Assembly (NCBI GenBank): GCA_964371695.1
Contig: CAYJOG010000145.1
Span: forward strand, 1 to 7,052
Reading direction: 5' to 3'
From: CAYJOG01 sp964371695 [NCBI: uncultured bacterium]
GTDB lineage: Bacteria > CAYJOG01
Length of the DNA: 7,052 nt
Shown in pieces: positions 6,214-7,052 of the stretch. Each line of letters begins with the position of its first letter. Within the stretch, counting starts at the first letter, position 1. Made by a program: the position numbers and the translations under genes. The notes under the pieces were generated by a model. That model searched no databases. It was not told the DNA's origin and saw only the letters and a list, made by a program, of their open reading frames with translations.

Positions 6214-6266
6214 ATTCCCCTCTCCCCTTTACGGGGAGAGGGTGGCCGTAGGCCGGGTGAGGGGTT
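6214..6266 (+). repeat. ccctctcccc hairpin unit, copy B (full length)
   Basis: The first 45 bases are identical to copy A, 190 bases upstream. It carries the same 10-bp stem and tttac loop (6218-6242). It continues with gaggggtt, so its end (6253-6266, ccgggtgaggggtt) is the exact reverse complement of 6687-6700 just beyond the DUF559 stop codon. It lies 45 bases upstream of the DUF559 ATG. Confidence 0.87.
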
Positions 6267-6311
6267 TCAAGATAAACCCAAAACCACTGTCTTTTGCTGC
6301 AAAATACCCCC

Positions 6312-6677
6312 ATGGGCCAACGCCCTCCCCATGCACTGGCTTTTTCGCGCCAGCTTCGGCAAGACACCACGGAAGCAGAAAAATACCTGTGGGAGTATTT
6401 GCGCAACCGTCGGGTGTTGGGCGTGAAGTTTCGCCGCCAATATCCGGTGGGAAAATATGTGCTGGATTTTTTCTGTCCGGAGATTGGTCTGGCGGTGGAG
6501 ATTGATGGCAGCCAGCATCTTTCTGACGAGGGCCTGACCCACGACCAAAAACGGGATGCGTTTTTGGCTTCGCAGGATATTTTTGTTTTGCGTGTGTTCA
6601 ACCATGACGTGCTGGGAAAAACGGAAGTGGTTCTTCAGGCCATTGCTGCGGAAATTCTTGCCAGGAAGAAGGATTGA
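6312..6677 (+). CDS. DUF559 endonuclease-domain protein (Vsr-like fold)
   Basis: A 121-residue protein matching the DUF559 family along its whole length. It has an N-terminal segment with the TEAEKYLWEYLRNRR pattern (20-34), then KFRRQYPVGKYVLDFFC (39-55) and AVEIDGSQH (61-69), then a C-terminal FVLRVFNHDV strand-helix (91-100). The family is related to the very-short-patch-repair/restriction-endonuclease fold; the likely active-site residues are Asp52, Glu63, Asp65 and His69. Nuclease activity is predicted from family knowledge only. The length is usual for the family, so the gene looks intact. I chose ATG at 6312; a TTG at 6294 would add six residues. Neither has a good ribosome binding site. 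The coding sequence is visibly less GC-rich than the operon genes and uses many ttt, att and gat codons. That fits separate acquisition. It is enclosed by inverted hairpin repeats and has no adjacent co-oriented gene. Confidence 0.9.
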   Translation: MGQRPPHALAFSRQLRQDTTEAEKYLWEYLRNRRVLGVKFRRQYPVGKYVLDFFCPEIGLAVEIDGSQHLSDEGLTHDQKRDAFLASQDIFVLRVFNHDVLGKTEVVLQAIAAEILARKKD

Positions 6678-6686
6678 TTTTGTCTG

Positions 6687-6783
6687 AACCCCTCACCCGG
6701 CTTTCGCGCTTCGCGCTCAGGCAGGCGGGGACGCCTGCCCTACTGCATCGGCCACCCTCTCCCCGTAAAGGGGAGAGGGTAAT
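6687..6783 (-). repeat. ccctctcccc hairpin unit, copy C, inverted and interrupted
   Basis: Read on the minus strand this is the same unit as copy B but split in two. One part is 6749-6783, with the perfect stem 6755-6764/6770-6779 and one base different from copy B (attaccc for attcccc). The other is the terminal 14 bases (6687-6700), identical to copy B's end. The 4 bases expected between them (ccta on the + strand) are replaced by 48 bases (6701-6748) that consist almost entirely of the GC-rich hairpin unit. Confidence 0.8.
6702..6744 (-). repeat. GC-rich hairpin unit, right copy, inverted
   Basis: The reverse complement reads agtagggcaggcg and so on, and pairs as ggcaggcg/cgcctgcc with a tccc loop. 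It is the inverted counterpart of 6141-6183. Its differences from that copy are two compensatory base pairs and one loop base. It is nested inside copy C of the ccctctcccc unit. Confidence 0.85.
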
Positions 6784-6804
6784 GAGGTGAGTTTTTTATT
6801 TCAG

Positions 6805-6822
6805 GCGGGCGTCCCCGCCCGC
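6805..6822 (+). repeat. Third GC-rich hairpin, without the tail
   Basis: Arms gcgggcg (6805-6811) and cgcccgc (6816-6822) enclose tccc, the same stem-loop type and orientation as 6146-6165. The gcgcgaagcgc tail of the other two copies is absent. It lies 21 bases beyond copy C. Confidence 0.65.
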
Positions 6823-6930
6823 TTTCATGAAAAAACGCAGGCGCGATGCCCATCGCTGCTAACTGTTTGCTCAGGAAGGTCGTTTTTACCGCTTCTTTCG
6901 ATTCCTTCAAACACCTTTCTTCCCACTGGC

Positions 6931-6957
6931 GTCACCCCCGCGCAGGCGGGGGTCCAG
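6931..6957 (+). repeat. ATTCCC-type hairpin repeat, variant copy 2
   Basis: The 27-base unit shares gtca...cccgcg and ccag with copy 1, but its arms are acccccgc (6934-6941) and gcgggggt (6946-6953). Both t-a pairs at positions two and three of the stem have become c-g pairs, so the stem is kept. It lies in the otherwise featureless right-hand spacer. Confidence 0.8.
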
Positions 6958-7002
6958 GTGTTCTTAAGGAAAAAGGTCAAAAACCTTTGTTTTTTGTTTG
7001 AA

Positions 7003-7029
7003 CTGGATTCCCGCTTTCGCGGGAATGAC
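7003..7029 (-). repeat. ATTCCC-type hairpin repeat, copy 3, inverted
   Basis: The reverse complement matches copy 1 (5974-6000) at 26 of 27 bases, with the single difference in the loop (gaaa for gaag). The core again fits ATTCCC-N8-GGGAAT (7007-7026). It forms the right-hand outer boundary of the DUF559 region. Confidence 0.85.
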
Positions 7030-7052
7030 GGCAGGGTGGCAAAGGTTTGGAT

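Larger units (their letters stand above)
5974..7029. mobile_element. Putative repeat-bounded cassette carrying a DUF559 gene
   Basis: This proposed unit runs between inverted copies of the ATTCCC hairpin repeat (5974-6000 and 7003-7029) and contains one gene (6312-6677). Working inward from both sides, ccctctcccc hairpins, GC-rich hairpins and a perfect 14-bp inverted repeat (6253-6266 / 6687-6700) occur in opposite orientations. The repeats occupy much of the two otherwise gene-free stretches (5942-6311 and 6678-7052); outside them I see no other gene there. No transposase, integrase or target-site duplication is visible, so calling it mobile is inference. It could simply be a hotspot where dispersed repeats accumulated around a small gene. 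Confidence 0.4.

Noticed and set aside
6024-6258. Possible CRISPR-like repeat pair
   Set aside because: Only two copies with a 145-base gap, a strong internal hairpin, and no cas genes; better explained as dispersed hairpin repeats.
6116-6601. Long minus-strand open frame of 161 codons overlapping the DUF559 gene
   Set aside because: It lies antisense to a convincing DUF559 protein, has no family-like motif, and runs through the hairpin repeats; it is a shadow frame.
6972-6997. Possible intrinsic terminator aaaggt/accttt followed by a T-rich run
   Set aside because: The 6-bp stem has only two G-C pairs and no gene ends nearby (the DUF559 stop is about 300 bases away).

Overview
The window looks like chromosomal DNA of a GC-rich Gram-negative bacterium, most likely a proteobacterium. 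The basis is the GC-rich codon use, a TSUP family permease, a soluble chemoreceptor-type protein and dispersed ATTCCC-N8-GGGAAT hairpin repeats. Nothing in it fixes a genus. No rRNA, tRNA or CRISPR array was seen.

Left part (1-2419). The 3' end of an oligopeptide/dipeptide-type ABC transporter ATPase runs on the + strand and stops 9 bases before the end of a convergent minus-strand gene. That gene encodes a class I SAM-dependent methyltransferase. It lies downstream of, and co-oriented with, a GT-B fold (GT4-like) glycosyltransferase, so the two are probably co-transcribed as a small glycan or surface polysaccharide modification pair.

Spacer (2420-2684). This 265-base gap holds a chain of back-to-back inverted repeats. 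It is bounded by inverted copies of an ataccaat/attggtat motif, the right one touching the stop codon of the next gene.

Central operon (5941 down to 2685, minus strand). Four tightly packed genes read in the order TSUP permease, NUDIX hydrolase, alpha/beta hydrolase, and a soluble protein joining a cyclic-nucleotide-binding domain to a short chemoreceptor signalling tip. The junctions are an 8-base overlap, a 4-base gap and a 9-base gap, which argues for one transcript. The physiological link between the four products is not evident from sequence.

Right part (5942-7052). One small gene, a DUF559 (Vsr-like fold) endonuclease-domain protein, sits in a dense nest of three hairpin repeat families. 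The outermost ATTCCC repeats are in opposite orientation on the two sides. Next come a ccctctcccc hairpin unit and a GC-rich hairpin unit, also inverted across the gene, and a perfect 14-bp inverted repeat lies closest to the ORF. The right copy of the first unit is interrupted by a copy of the second. In two of the families, differences between copies are compensatory base pairs, so the hairpin itself appears conserved. This repeat-enclosed DUF559 cassette is the most interesting part of the window.
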